From the NCBI RefSeq assembly GCF_017161425.1, contig NZ_CP071057.1, forward strand, positions 2,233,501 to 2,297,500: 64,000 bases of DNA, read 5' to 3'. The stretch comes from Marinicauda algicola (GTDB lineage: Bacteria; Pseudomonadota; Alphaproteobacteria; Caulobacterales; Maricaulaceae). Position numbers and translations under genes: made by a program. This document shows positions 16,867 through 26,526 of this stretch, piece after piece. Position 1 is the stretch's first letter, and each line of letters begins with the position of its first letter. The notes beneath the pieces were generated by a model. The model saw only the letters and a list, made by a program, of their open reading frames with translations. It searched no databases and was not told where the DNA came from.

Positions 16867-19800
16867 TCAGTAGGCGACGTTGACGCCTACGAAGATCTCC
16901 CGACCGATAACCCCGACCGGATAGGACACCGAGGTCAGGATCGGGTCTTCCTCGAACACGTTGTTCACACCGCCATAGACCTGCACGCGATCGTCGATGG
17001 TGTAGGAGCCCGAGATGTCGTGGCGCCAGATCTCGCCGGTCCAGGCATTCTCGAAATTGTCGACATTCTCGATCTCGAGACGCGGCGTGATCTCCAGGAA
17101 CTCGCCATAGTAGCGGGACTGCCAGTTGATCGTCAGATCGCCCCACACCCAGCGCGCGCCGAGATTGACGACATCGGCGGGCTGACCGTTCTCGTAGAGG
17201 AGATCGTTCACGATGGTCGCGTCCGTGGGGTCCTCGAAGCGCTCGAGCTTCTCGGTGTGATTGCCCACGACGCTCAGGGCCAGGCTGCCATAGGGATCGA
17301 GCGGCGCGAACACGTCGCCGAGCTCGAAGGTCCAGACGACCTCGTAGTCGAACCCGCTCGTCTGGACCGAGGCGAAGTTGAGCTGCGTCGTGGTGAACGT
17401 CTCGAAGCCCAGGAAGGTCGGCGAGGCGGGATCGCGATCACGCGAGAACAGGTCGCAGAACTGGTTCGGGAAGGTCGTCGCGTCGTAGCAGGCGTTGACG
17501 ATCTGCTGGAGCCCGGGAGCGGCGATCGCGTCCTCGATCTCGATGTCATAATAGTCGAGCGTGAATGTCAGCCCTTCGAGGAAGGAGGGCTGGAACACGA
17601 AGCCGATCGTTCGGGTATCGGCCGTTTCGACATCGAGATTCGGGTTGCCGCCGGTGAAGCCGGAGATGCGCGCGGTCAGCGGATCGGTGAACCCCGACGG
17701 AATGCCGTCCGCGGCGCAGTTGGCGGGCCGGTTGGACGTTCCGTTGTTGATCTCACCCGCATCGCACGGATCGGTAGGCCGGGCGGTCGTCGCCTGGAGC
17801 GGCGAGAACAGCTCGTTGATGTTCGGCGCGCGAACCGTCTGCGAGAGCGTCCCGCGGAAGCGCAGGTCCTGATGCGGCGCCCAGCTGAGACGGGTATTCC
17901 AGCTCTCGGTTCCGCCGAGCGTGGAATATTCCGAATAGCGATAGGCGCCCTCGAGGGTCAGTTCCTCGGCGAAGGGCTTGCCCGCGAGCAGCGGCGCGGA
18001 GAACTCGCCGAAGATCTCGGTCACGTCGAAGCTGCCGAACGTGTTGTCCACCGGCGCATCGACCGCGAAGAGCGGCGTGAAGGCCGGCACGATGCCGAGC
18101 GGGTCCGGCCGAGGCCGTTCGAGCGGGTCGGCGTAGAACTCGCTCTCCTCCTCGCGGTACTCCAGCCCGAAGGCGAGCCCGACCGGGCCGGCCGGCAAGG
18201 AGAAGAGGTCCGAACTGTCGCCCACGATCACGCCGCTGAGCACGGTCTGGGTGATCGTACGCTGGCGGTTGAGATCGGTGGTCACGAAGTCGATCGCCTC
18301 CTGGCTCGGCGCGCCGACACCGAACAGGTTCAGCGGCTGGCACAGCCCGGTTCCCGGAGTGAAGGTCAGGAAGCCGCGGAACGGCCCGGCGCTGCGCAGG
18401 AACGAGCCGCTCGGCGTGGCCGTGGGGTCGAGTTCGGACCGGCAGACCGGATTGCCCGACCCGTCGAGGACCACGTCGGCAGCGGCATAGTAGCGATCGA
18501 TCAGGATGTTGCCGGTGGTACGGGTATCGGCCTGGGTCTCGCCGTAGTTGGCATAGACCTCGTAGTCGAACGCGGACTGCCCGATCTGGCCCTCGAAACC
18601 GGTGACGATCCGGAAGACCTCGCGGTCTGAGAAGGTGATCGCCGGCCCCATGTCGGTGACGTCGCGGCCCAGCAGGATGTTCACGTCCTCGAGCACGAAG
18701 ATGCCCGGATTGTCGTTCACGAAGGTGGTGATGGCATTGCGAAGCGGCATCGGGATGAACGGGTTGTCCCACTCGATCACGTGGGAGTCGAAGAAGGCCT
18801 GTACGCCCTGCGTGCCGTTATTGATGGTTTCCGAGCTGGAGTATTTCGCCTCGACGAACCAGCGCAGATTCGGCGTGAATTCATAGTTCGAAGTGAAGTG
18901 CAGCGTGACGCGCTCGTCGGACGGAAGGATGTCTATCGCATCGCGGCCGGTATAGGTGCCGTCTCCTCCGAACGCGTTCTGCGACCCGGCGATCAGCCCG
19001 TCCTGGAAGACGTCGATCGAGCCGGGCGCGCGGCTGACGTGGCAGCCCGCGAACCCGCCGAAACGCTGCAGGATTGTGCCGTTGACCGTCTCGAGACAGT
19101 CCTCGATCCCGTTATTGTTGAGATCGAAGATCAGGCCATCGCCGCCCAGGTCGATTCCCGGATAGCTGCTGCCGAAAATGTCCGTCGTCGGCGTACCGGG
19201 ATAGTAGGCCAGGAATTCGAAGCCGTAGAAGTCGACCCCGATCAGCGAGCCGTAGCTCGACAGGTTGAAGCGGGGAAACGGACCGACCAGGCGGCCCGGC
19301 GAGTTGTCCGCCCGCGAGCACAGCGCATCCTTGCCCGCGCCCAGCGTCGTGTCGCCGGGATCGCAGTAGAAGGCGACATCGTCGCCGAGCAGAAGCTGGT
19401 CCAGGCCATACTGGTCGATATCGGCCTGCTGGATGAAAAGATTAGGGTGAGGCCAGTCGGTGCCGACGCGATCACCTCGAACGTGCTCGCGGTCGCCCTG
19501 CTGGAGATTGTCGCGCTTCTCGTATGTCACGTTGAAGGTGACATTGCCGCGATCGGAATCGAAATTGCGCCCGAGCGTGCCCGAGGCATAATAGGTCGCC
19601 GCGTCGCCGTCATCGGCGACGTTGTACTGGGCGCGAAGGTCGGCGCCGTCGAAATCGTCACGCAGGATGAAGTTGACCACGCCGGTCACCGCGTCCGCGC
19701 CGTAGACCGCGGAGGCACCCCCGGTGAGAACCTCGACGCGCTGCACGAGCGCTGCGGGAATCGTGTTGACGTCCACGGCAGCCGTTCCGGCCACGCCCGG

Positions 19801-20229
19801 CACGTGCCGACGCCCGTCGATCAGGGTCAGCGTCCGGTTGGTGCCGAGATTGCGCAGATTCAGCGTCGCGGCGCCGAGCAGGCCTTGCGACCCGGCATTG
19901 TCCGCGGTGTTGCTCGAACCGATCAGTGCGGGCAGGTCGTTGACCACATCGACGATATTGACGTCGCCGGACAGGGTGATGTCCTCGGCATCGACCGACT
20001 GCACCGGAACGGGCGCGACCACGTTCGGATTGCGCGCGATGCGCGAGCCGGTGACGACGATGCGGTCGCCCGGGCTACCCTGAACGTCCGCCTCGGCTGC
20101 ATCGGACACGGGTGTTGCCGGATCCTCCTGCTGGGCGTAGGCCGCACCGGAGACAAGCACCGCGACCGGGACGACACTGTTGAGCAGGGCCCGGCGAAGG
20201 CTTCTGCCGCTGCAGAACGATTGTGACAT
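16867..20229 (-). CDS. TonB-dependent outer-membrane receptor
   Basis: 1120 residues. Signal peptide (residues 1-33, SGAAYAQ cleavage), then a plug domain with IVVTGSRI (start of the TonB box region), TLTLIDGRRHVPG and the VQRVEVLTGGASAVYGADAVTGVVN segment typical of plug domains. The remainder is a long beta-barrel ending in the aromatic residue Tyr (FVGVNVAY). The size and the 'LxLIDGRR' style match the large receptors of Caulobacter/Maricaulis-type bacteria that import oligosaccharides or other nutrients rather than siderophores; substrate not assignable. No outer-membrane lipoprotein or peptidase sits beside it. Divergent from putP. The start has GGGAGG five bases upstream. Confidence 0.92.
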   Translation of the reverse strand: MSQSFCSGRSLRRALLNSVVPVAVLVSGAAYAQQEDPATPVSDAAEADVQGSPGDRIVVTGSRIARNPNVVAPVPVQSVDAEDITLSGDVNIVDVVNDLPALIGSSNTADNAGSQGLLGAATLNLRNLGTNRTLTLIDGRRHVPGVAGTAAVDVNTIPAALVQRVEVLTGGASAVYGADAVTGVVNFILRDDFDGADLRAQYNVADDGDAATYYASGTLGRNFDSDRGNVTFNVTYEKRDNLQQGDREHVRGDRVGTDWPHPNLFIQQADIDQYGLDQLLLGDDVAFYCDPGDTTLGAGKDALCSRADNSPGRLVGPFPRFNLSSYGSLIGVDFYGFEFLAYYPGTPTTDIFGSSYPGIDLGGDGLIFDLNNNGIEDCLETVNGTILQRFGGFAGCHVSRAPGSIDVFQDGLIAGSQNAFGGDGTYTGRDAIDILPSDERVTLHFTSNYEFTPNLRWFVEAKYSSSETINNGTQGVQAFFDSHVIEWDNPFIPMPLRNAITTFVNDNPGIFVLEDVNILLGRDVTDMGPAITFSDREVFRIVTGFEGQIGQSAFDYEVYANYGETQADTRTTGNILIDRYYAAADVVLDGSGNPVCRSELDPTATPSGSFLRSAGPFRGFLTFTPGTGLCQPLNLFGVGAPSQEAIDFVTTDLNRQRTITQTVLSGVIVGDSSDLFSLPAGPVGLAFGLEYREEESEFYADPLERPRPDPLGIVPAFTPLFAVDAPVDNTFGSFDVTEIFGEFSAPLLAGKPFAEELTLEGAYRYSEYSTLGGTESWNTRLSWAPHQDLRFRGTLSQTVRAPNINELFSPLQATTARPTDPCDAGEINNGTSNRPANCAADGIPSGFTDPLTARISGFTGGNPNLDVETADTRTIGFVFQPSFLEGLTFTLDYYDIEIEDAIAAPGLQQIVNACYDATTFPNQFCDLFSRDRDPASPTFLGFETFTTTQLNFASVQTSGFDYEVVWTFELGDVFAPLDPYGSLALSVVGNHTEKLERFEDPTDATIVNDLLYENGQPADVVNLGARWVWGDLTINWQSRYYGEFLEITPRLEIENVDNFENAWTGEIWRHDISGSYTIDDRVQVYGGVNNVFEEDPILTSVSYPVGVIGREIFVGVNVAY

Positions 20230-20564
20230 GACACCCTCCCTTGAAGCCGCAGGGTTATGCGGCCGATACCCTATTGTTTGAACACATCGCATCCGAGCGC
20301 AATGACAAAAATGTCACGATTCATCCATGTTTCCCCCGGCGCGCGGTTTTCCCACCCCCGGCCTTGACCTTCGCCGCGCCGCGTGTTGGCTTGCGCGCGG
20401 CCCTTGCGGGACAAGCGGCCCGGTTTCGCGCGCCTGAACCCCGGTTCGATCCGGCATCCGGGGCAGGTGCGTTGTTTTTGTTCCGCGCCCTTCTTCGCGC
20501 GCCCGGCCCCCGGCCGGAAGCGCCGGCCTTCGCCCTTTGTGCTGAAGCAGATACGGACAGTGAG
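20230..20564. promoter_or_regulatory. divergent control region of the TonB receptor and putP
   Basis: 335 bases without a gene. It contains a perfect inverted repeat TGACA-AAAA-TGTCA at 20303-20316 in an AT-rich island, about 75 bases from the receptor start and a likely operator. A GCCGCA/TGCGGC hairpin at 20246-20263 would lie in the receptor's 5' leader. The putP-proximal part is GC-rich and has no recognisable promoter. Confidence 0.45.
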
Positions 20565-22049
20565 ATGGAATTCGGAACGGGCGTTTCGCTCGCCGCCTAT
20601 TTTGTCGTGATGATCGCGATCGGTCTTTACGGATTCAAGGAATCCACAAGCGATTCATCGGGTTATCTCCTGGGCGGGCGCAAGCTCGGACCGGCGGTCA
20701 CCTCGCTCTCGGCAGGGGCCTCGGACATGTCCGGCTGGATGCTGCTCGGCCTTCCCGGCGCGATGTACGTCTCCGGGCTCTCGGCGAGCTGGATCGCCTT
20801 CGGCCTGCTGCTCGGCGCGCTGACCAACTATCTCGTCGTGGCCCCGCGCCTGCGGGTCTATACCGAGGTGGCCCACGACGCGATCACGATCCCGGAATAT
20901 TTCGAGAAGCGCTTCGAGGACAGGACGCGGCTCCTGCGCGTCATCTCCTCGATCGTGATCGTGGTCTTCTTCACCCTCTACACCTCGTCCGGGGTGGTGG
21001 CGGGCGGCAAGCTGTTCGATTCCGCCTTCGGCCTCGATTACCGCATCGGCCTCTACGTGACGGCGGGCGTGGTCGTGCTCTACACCCTGCTCGGGGGCTT
21101 TATGGCGGTGTCCATGACCGACTTCGTGCAGGGCTGCATCATGTTCGTCGCCCTCGTGATGGTACCGCTGGTCGCCCTGACCGGCGTCGGCGGGGTGAGC
21201 GAGCTCAAGACCACGCTGAACGAGATCGACCCGACCATGCTGAACCTCTTCGGCGGGGTCGGCCTCGTCGGCATCATCTCGGCGATGAGCTGGGGGCTCG
21301 GCTATTTCGGCCAGCCCCACATCATCGTGCGCTTCATGGCGATCCGCTCGGTCAAGGACGTCGCCGCGGCGCGCAATATCGGCATGAGCTGGATGTTCGT
21401 GACCATCGTCGGCGCGCTGGCGACCGGGCTCGTGGGCCTCGCCTACGTGACCCAGCGCGGCATCCCGCTGGAAGATCCCGAAACCATCTTCATCGTCCTG
21501 TCGAGCGATCTCCTGTTCAACCCGTATGTCGGCGGCTTCCTGCTGGCGGCGATCCTGGCCGCGATCATGTCGACCATCTCCTCCCAGCTGCTGGTGTCGT
21601 CGAGCTCGCTGACCGAGGACTTCTACAAGATCTTCCTGCGCCGCAATGCGAGCGAGACCGAGCTGGTCACGATCGGGCGCATCGCCGTGGTGGCCGTGGC
21701 CGCCGTCGCGATCGCGCTCGCCTACAATCCGGACTCCAACGTGCTGGAGCTGGTCTCCAATGCCTGGGCCGGGTTCGGCGCGGCCTTCGGCCCGATCGTC
21801 ATCCTGTCGCTGTTCTGGAAGCGCATGACGCGCTGGGGCGCGCTGGCCGGCATGGTGGTCGGCGCGGTGACGGTGCTCTTGTGGGTCTATGTGCTCGGCC
21901 TGTCGCCGGTGATGTACGAGATCGTGCCCGGCTTCATCGCCTGCATGCTGTCGGTCGTCGTGGTCTCCCTGATCACGCCGGGACCGAAGGCGAGCGTGGA
22001 AGCCACCCACGAGAAGATGGAAAGCGAGATGGTCGAGCGCCTGAGCTAG
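20565..22049 (+). CDS. putP: sodium/proline symporter (PutP)
   Basis: 494 residues, about 13 transmembrane helices, SSS family. Seen: GYLLGGRKLGPAVTSLSAGASDMSGWMLLGLPGA in the N-terminal part (Na+-binding and substrate helices), YTLLGGFMAVSMTDFVQG, the GYFGQPHIIVRFMAI segment specific to PutP, and SSQLLVSSSSLTEDFYK. Length equals E. coli PutP (502). The gene imports proline with Na+. The ATG at 20565 gives MEFGTGVSLAAYFVV; upstream in-frame residues are Pro/Arg-rich and do not match the family. putA is not in the window, so proline catabolism is not linked here. A terminator follows at 22076. Confidence 0.92.
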   Translation: MEFGTGVSLAAYFVVMIAIGLYGFKESTSDSSGYLLGGRKLGPAVTSLSAGASDMSGWMLLGLPGAMYVSGLSASWIAFGLLLGALTNYLVVAPRLRVYTEVAHDAITIPEYFEKRFEDRTRLLRVISSIVIVVFFTLYTSSGVVAGGKLFDSAFGLDYRIGLYVTAGVVVLYTLLGGFMAVSMTDFVQGCIMFVALVMVPLVALTGVGGVSELKTTLNEIDPTMLNLFGGVGLVGIISAMSWGLGYFGQPHIIVRFMAIRSVKDVAAARNIGMSWMFVTIVGALATGLVGLAYVTQRGIPLEDPETIFIVLSSDLLFNPYVGGFLLAAILAAIMSTISSQLLVSSSSLTEDFYKIFLRRNASETELVTIGRIAVVAVAAVAIALAYNPDSNVLELVSNAWAGFGAAFGPIVILSLFWKRMTRWGALAGMVVGAVTVLLWVYVLGLSPVMYEIVPGFIACMLSVVVVSLITPGPKASVEATHEKMESEMVERLS

Positions 22050-22075
22050 GCGCCCCGCTTGCCCCCGGGTGAAGA

Positions 22076-22107
22076 CAGCCGCTCCGGCCTGCCGGGGCGG
22101 CTGTTTT
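22076..22107 (+). terminator. intrinsic terminator after putP
   Basis: CAGCCGC / GCGGCTG stem with an internal CCGG pair, followed by TTTT; 27 bases after the putP stop and before the ileS leader. Confidence 0.8.
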
Positions 22108-22224
22108 CGTCTGCGGGGCCTCAGCCTTGCAATCGCGCGTCCGCATCAATAATCACTGGCGTTCATGCCGCCCGGCGAGCCCCTGCCGGGCGGCCGGCCC
22201 TTCACAGAAGAGAGAGCCCGTCCG

Positions 22225-25200
22225 ATGAGCGGATCGTCCTCGCAAGGCAAACCCCATTTCCCGCCGCTGGAAACGCCGGTGAACCTGCCCGCGATCGACC
22301 GCGAGATCCTGGACTTCTGGAAAGCGGACGACACCTTCAAGGCCTCGATCGAAGAGCGCCCGGAGGAGGACCAGTTCGTCTTCTACGACGGCCCGCCCTT
22401 CGCCAACGGGCTGCCCCACTACGGCCACTTGCTGACCGGCTTCGCCAAGGACATCATCCCGCGCTACCAGACCATGAAGGGCAAGCGCGTGGAGCGCCGC
22501 TTCGGCTGGGACACGCACGGGCTTCCCGCCGAGCTCGCCGCGGAGAAGGAACTCGGCATTTCCGGGCGCAAGGCGATCACCGAGATGGGGATCGGCAAGT
22601 TCAACGCCGCCGCGCGCGAAGGCGTGATGAAATACGCCGCCGAGTGGGAGGAATACGTCACCCGCGCCGCGCGCTGGGTCGATTTCGAGAACGACTACAA
22701 GACGCTCGACCTGACCTTCATGGAAAGCTGCCTGTGGGGCTTCAAGCAGCTCTGGGACAAGGGGCTGGTCTACAAGGACTACCGCGTCGTGCCCTATAGC
22801 TGGGCGGTGGAAAGCCCGCTTTCCAACTTCGAGACCCGGCTCGACAATTCCTACCGCAACCGTACCGACCCGGCGGTCACGGTGGGGTTCAGGATCGCGC
22901 AGGGCCAGGGAGATCTCTCCGGCGCGAACATCCTGATCTGGACGACGACGCCCTGGACGCTGCCCTCCAACCTCGCGGCCGCGGCCGGCGAGACGATCAC
23001 CTATGCGGTGATGGAAAAGGAAGGCGAGCGCGTCATCCTCTCGGTCAACGCGATCGAGAAGTACAAGAAGCAGCTCGAAGGCTTCGAGCAGACCGGCACG
23101 GTCAAGGGCAGCGAGCTGAAGGGCCTTCGCTACGAGCCGCCCTTCGACTACTTCAAGGGCCGGTTCGAGGAGGCCCACCAGGTCCTTCTCGCCGAGTTCG
23201 TCACCGACGAGGACGGCACCGGCATCGTCCACCTCGCCCCCGGCTTCGGGGAAGACGACCTGAAGGCCTGCCGCGAGGCGGGCATCGGCGTCGTGGTACC
23301 GGTCGACGCGGCGGGCCGGTACACCAGCGAAATCTCCGACTTCGAGGGCATGCTGGTCTTCGACGCCAACAAGCCGATCATCGCGCGCCTGAAGGAAGAG
23401 GGGAAACTCTTCCGCCACGACACCTACGACCACAACTATCCCCATTGCTGGCGCACCGACGAGCCGCTGATCTACAAGGCGGTGGAGAGCTGGTATGTGC
23501 GCGTGTCGGACTTCCGCGAGCGCATGGTCGAGCTCAACGAGCAGATCAACTGGGAGCCGGACCACGTCAAGCACGGCATCTTCGGCAACTGGCTCGCCAA
23601 CGCGCAGGACTGGAACATCTCGCGCTCGCGCTTCTGGGGCACGCCGATCCCGGTCTGGGTCAGCGACGATCCGGACTATCCGCGCGTGGATGTCTACGGC
23701 TCGATCGAGGAGCTGGAGAGGGATTTCGGGGTGAAGGTCACCGACCTGCACCGCCCCTTCATCGACGAGCTGACCCGTCCCAACCCGGACGACCCGACCG
23801 GCAGGTCGGCCATGCGCCGCGTGGAGGAGGTGTTCGACGTCTGGTTCGATTCCGGCTCCATGCCGTTCGCCCAGGTCCACTACCCGTTCGAGAACAAGGA
23901 CTGGTTCGAGAACAATTTCCCCGCCGACTTCATCGTCGAGTACGTCGCCCAGACGCGCGGCTGGTTCTACACGCTGATGGTGCTGTCCACCCTCATCTTC
24001 GACCAGCCCCCGTTCAAGAACGCGATCTGCCACGGCGTGGTGCTCGACGAGAACAAGCAGAAGCTCTCCAAGCGCCTGCGCAACTATCCCGACCCGCTGG
24101 AATTCTTCGACCAGTACGGTTCCGACATCATGCGCTGGTTCCTGTGCTCCTCCCCGGTGCTGCAGGGCGGCAACCTGCTGGTGCCGAAGGAGGCGCGCGA
24201 GATCGCGAGCGTCGGGCGCGAGGCGATCCAGCCCTTCCTGAACGCCTATTCCTTCTTCTCGCTCTACGCCAATCTGGAAGAGCGCAGGCCCCGCCTGATC
24301 GACGACGCGCAAGAGGCGCTCGACCGCTATATCCTGACCAAGACCGGCGAGCTCGCCGAGTCGGTCTCCAGCGCGCTCGACGCCTTCGACATCCCGCGCG
24401 CCCATGCCGAGGCCTCCAGCTTCTTCGATGCGCTGACCAACTGGTATATCCGCCGCTCCCGCGCCCGCTTCTGGGGCACGAGCGAGCGCGCCACGCGCGA
24501 TGCCGCCTTCGACACGCTCTACACCGTGCTGGTGCAGACCTCGAAGATCATGGCCCCGCTGATGCCGATCGTGGCGGAGAAGCTCTACAAGTCCCTGACC
24601 GGCGAGCGCTCGGTCCATCTCGCCCTGTGGCCGGAGGCCGGCGAGTTCCCGCAGCATCACGATCTCGTGCGCTCCATGGACCTCGTGCGCTCGGCCTGCT
24701 CGGCGGCGCTGGCCGTGCGCGAGCGCTACCGCCTGCGCGTGCGCCTGCCGCTGAAATCGATGACGCTCGTGCATGCCGACGCGGAAAACATGGCGCCCTT
24801 CACCGATCTCATCGCCGACGAGATCAATGTGCGCGACGTGCGCCTGTCCACCGACCTGGAAGCCCACGGCTCGCTCGAGCTGAAGGTCGATCCGCGCATC
24901 GGCAGGCGCCTCGGTGCGAAGATGAAGGAGGTGATGGCCGCCTCCAGGCAGGGCGATTTCACGCTCAACGACGACGGCACCGCCACGGTCGCCGGCGAGA
25001 CGCTCGCCGCCGACGAGTTCGAGATGCGCGTGGTGACGCCCGAGGGCAGCGCGGCGGAGCCGTTCGCGGGTACCGGCGCCATCGTGCTCGACATCTCGGT
25101 GGACGAGGACCAGGAGCGCGAGGGCCTCGCGCGCGACCTCAACCGGGAGATCCAGACGGCGCGCAAGGAGATGGATCTCGACCTCTCCCGGCGCATCGCG

Positions 25201-25374
25201 ATTTCCTACGACGCCTCGGACAAGTGGGCCGAGGTGATCGAGGCGCACAACGCCTTCCTGAAGACCGAGGCGCTCGCCACCTCGATCGCGCGCGATTCGG
25301 CCCTGGAGCCGACGCGCACGGTGGAGATCGGCGGCGAGACCATCCGGCTTCGCATCGAGCCGGTGGAGGGCTAG
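22225..25374 (+). CDS. ileS: isoleucyl-tRNA synthetase, type 2 (eukaryote-like)
   Basis: 1049 residues. Charges tRNA-Ile with isoleucine. HIGH motif appears as HYGH in GLPHYGHLLTG (residues ~68-78), followed by RFGWDTHGLPAE, the CP1 editing domain with WTTTPWTLPSN and a GTGIVHLAPGFGEDD loop, WFDSGSMPFAQ, and KMSKR as KLSKR (in NKQKLSKRLRNYPDP). HYGH and KLSKRLRNYPDP are features of the eukaryotic-like type 2 enzymes, which are naturally less sensitive to mupirocin, in contrast to type 1 IleRS. No C-terminal zinc-finger Cys cluster is apparent. Start chosen at ATG 22225. mnmH follows after nine bases. Confidence 0.95.
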   Translation: MSGSSSQGKPHFPPLETPVNLPAIDREILDFWKADDTFKASIEERPEEDQFVFYDGPPFANGLPHYGHLLTGFAKDIIPRYQTMKGKRVERRFGWDTHGLPAELAAEKELGISGRKAITEMGIGKFNAAAREGVMKYAAEWEEYVTRAARWVDFENDYKTLDLTFMESCLWGFKQLWDKGLVYKDYRVVPYSWAVESPLSNFETRLDNSYRNRTDPAVTVGFRIAQGQGDLSGANILIWTTTPWTLPSNLAAAAGETITYAVMEKEGERVILSVNAIEKYKKQLEGFEQTGTVKGSELKGLRYEPPFDYFKGRFEEAHQVLLAEFVTDEDGTGIVHLAPGFGEDDLKACREAGIGVVVPVDAAGRYTSEISDFEGMLVFDANKPIIARLKEEGKLFRHDTYDHNYPHCWRTDEPLIYKAVESWYVRVSDFRERMVELNEQINWEPDHVKHGIFGNWLANAQDWNISRSRFWGTPIPVWVSDDPDYPRVDVYGSIEELERDFGVKVTDLHRPFIDELTRPNPDDPTGRSAMRRVEEVFDVWFDSGSMPFAQVHYPFENKDWFENNFPADFIVEYVAQTRGWFYTLMVLSTLIFDQPPFKNAICHGVVLDENKQKLSKRLRNYPDPLEFFDQYGSDIMRWFLCSSPVLQGGNLLVPKEAREIASVGREAIQPFLNAYSFFSLYANLEERRPRLIDDAQEALDRYILTKTGELAESVSSALDAFDIPRAHAEASSFFDALTNWYIRRSRARFWGTSERATRDAAFDTLYTVLVQTSKIMAPLMPIVAEKLYKSLTGERSVHLALWPEAGEFPQHHDLVRSMDLVRSACSAALAVRERYRLRVRLPLKSMTLVHADAENMAPFTDLIADEINVRDVRLSTDLEAHGSLELKVDPRIGRRLGAKMKEVMAASRQGDFTLNDDGTATVAGETLAADEFEMRVVTPEGSAAEPFAGTGAIVLDISVDEDQEREGLARDLNREIQTARKEMDLDLSRRIAISYDASDKWAEVIEAHNAFLKTEALATSIARDSALEPTRTVEIGGETIRLRIEPVEG

Positions 25375-25383
25375 AGACCCCAC

Positions 25384-26457
25384 GTGCGCGATCCCGTCGA
25401 TCAGTTCGACAAATCCGTCCTCGGCCGGTTCGACGACATCATCGATGTCAGGAGCCCGGCCGAGTTCGAGGAGGATCACGTGCCCGGCGCCGTCAACCTG
25501 CCCGTCCTCGACGACGAGGAGCGCGCACGGGTCGGCACGATCTACAAGCAGGTCTCGCGTTTCGAGGCGCGCCGGCTCGGCGCGGCGCTGGTGGCGAAGA
25601 ACATCGCGGGCCATCTCGAAACCGCGCTCGCCGACAAGCCGGCCGGCTATTCGCCGCTGATCTATTGCTGGCGCGGCGGGCAGCGCTCGGGCTCGATGGC
25701 GCTGATCATGACGCAGGTCGGCTGGCCGGCAACGACGCTGAAGGGCGGCTACAAGACCTATCGCGCCCATGTCCAGCACGCCCTCTACGAGGGCATGGAG
25801 CTGCCGCCCGTCATCCTCCTGGACGGCAATACCGGCACGGGCAAGACGGCCCTCCTGCCGCTGCTCGAGGAGAGAGGGGTCCAGGCGCTCGATCTGGAGG
25901 CGATCGCCTGCCATCGCGGCTCGATCTTCGGCGGGCTCGGCCTCGACGCCCAGCCGAGCCAGAAGGGCTTCGAGAGCCGGCTGTGGCACGCGCTGTCCCG
26001 GCTCGACACCGCGAGACCGGTGGTGATCGAGGCGGAATCCAGCAAGGTCGGCCTGCGCTCGGTCCCGCCCGTGCTCTGGAAGGCGATGGAGGCGGCCCCG
26101 CGCATCGAGATCAGCGCCCCGCCGCAGGCGCGCGCCGACCATCTCGTCGCCGCCTATCCCGAACTGCTGTCCAACCCGGAACGTCTCGAGGCCTGCCTGA
26201 CGGCGCTCAAGCCCCTCGTGGGCGGGGCGATGATCGAGGAGTGGCGGGCCCTCGCCGGGCAGGGCCGGTTTGCCGATCTCGCCCGCGGCCTCATGGAAAC
26301 CCATTACGACCCCGCCTACGCGAGGTCGCGCGCGCGGATCGGGGGGGAATTCCTGGCGACGCTGGACACCGACCGGCTCGACGCGGACGGGCTCGCGCGG
26401 CTGGCGGACCGGGTGGCGGAGGTGGTGAAGGGCTGGCGGGCCGGCCCGCGCGGCTGA
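25384..26457 (+). CDS. mnmH: tRNA 2-selenouridine/geranyl-2-thiouridine synthase (SelU/MnmH)
   Basis: 357 residues. Converts 2-thiouridine at the tRNA wobble position to 2-selenouridine or its geranylated form. An N-terminal rhodanese domain carries the catalytic Cys95 in YCWRGGQRSGS, and a P-loop GNTGTGKT at residues 148-155 marks the second domain, with EAESSKVG further on. The start codon is GTG (25384), giving MRDPVDQFDKSV; there is no closer ATG that preserves the rhodanese fold. It follows ileS by nine bases, so these two tRNA-related genes are probably co-transcribed. SelD, which supplies selenophosphate, is not in the window. Confidence 0.9.
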   Translation: MRDPVDQFDKSVLGRFDDIIDVRSPAEFEEDHVPGAVNLPVLDDEERARVGTIYKQVSRFEARRLGAALVAKNIAGHLETALADKPAGYSPLIYCWRGGQRSGSMALIMTQVGWPATTLKGGYKTYRAHVQHALYEGMELPPVILLDGNTGTGKTALLPLLEERGVQALDLEAIACHRGSIFGGLGLDAQPSQKGFESRLWHALSRLDTARPVVIEAESSKVGLRSVPPVLWKAMEAAPRIEISAPPQARADHLVAAYPELLSNPERLEACLTALKPLVGGAMIEEWRALAGQGRFADLARGLMETHYDPAYARSRARIGGEFLATLDTDRLDADGLARLADRVAEVVKGWRAGPRG

Positions 26458-26526
26458 TCCGAGAGGTCCCGAACCCTTCCCGCCCTCCTCATCGAGGCGG
26501 AGGGAGGTTCCTTTCGCCCGGCTGCG

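Noticed and set aside
16867-22049. TonB receptor/PutP pair as a single transport operon
   Set aside because: They are divergently transcribed with a 335-bp control region; no shared transcript is possible.
22108-22224. T-box or other riboswitch before ileS
   Set aside because: No T-box sequence or specifier-type hairpins; T-boxes are rare in alphaproteobacteria.
22153-26304. Long - strand frame opposite ileS and mnmH
   Set aside because: Antisense artefact of high third-position GC; no domain, while both + strand genes have complete catalytic motifs.
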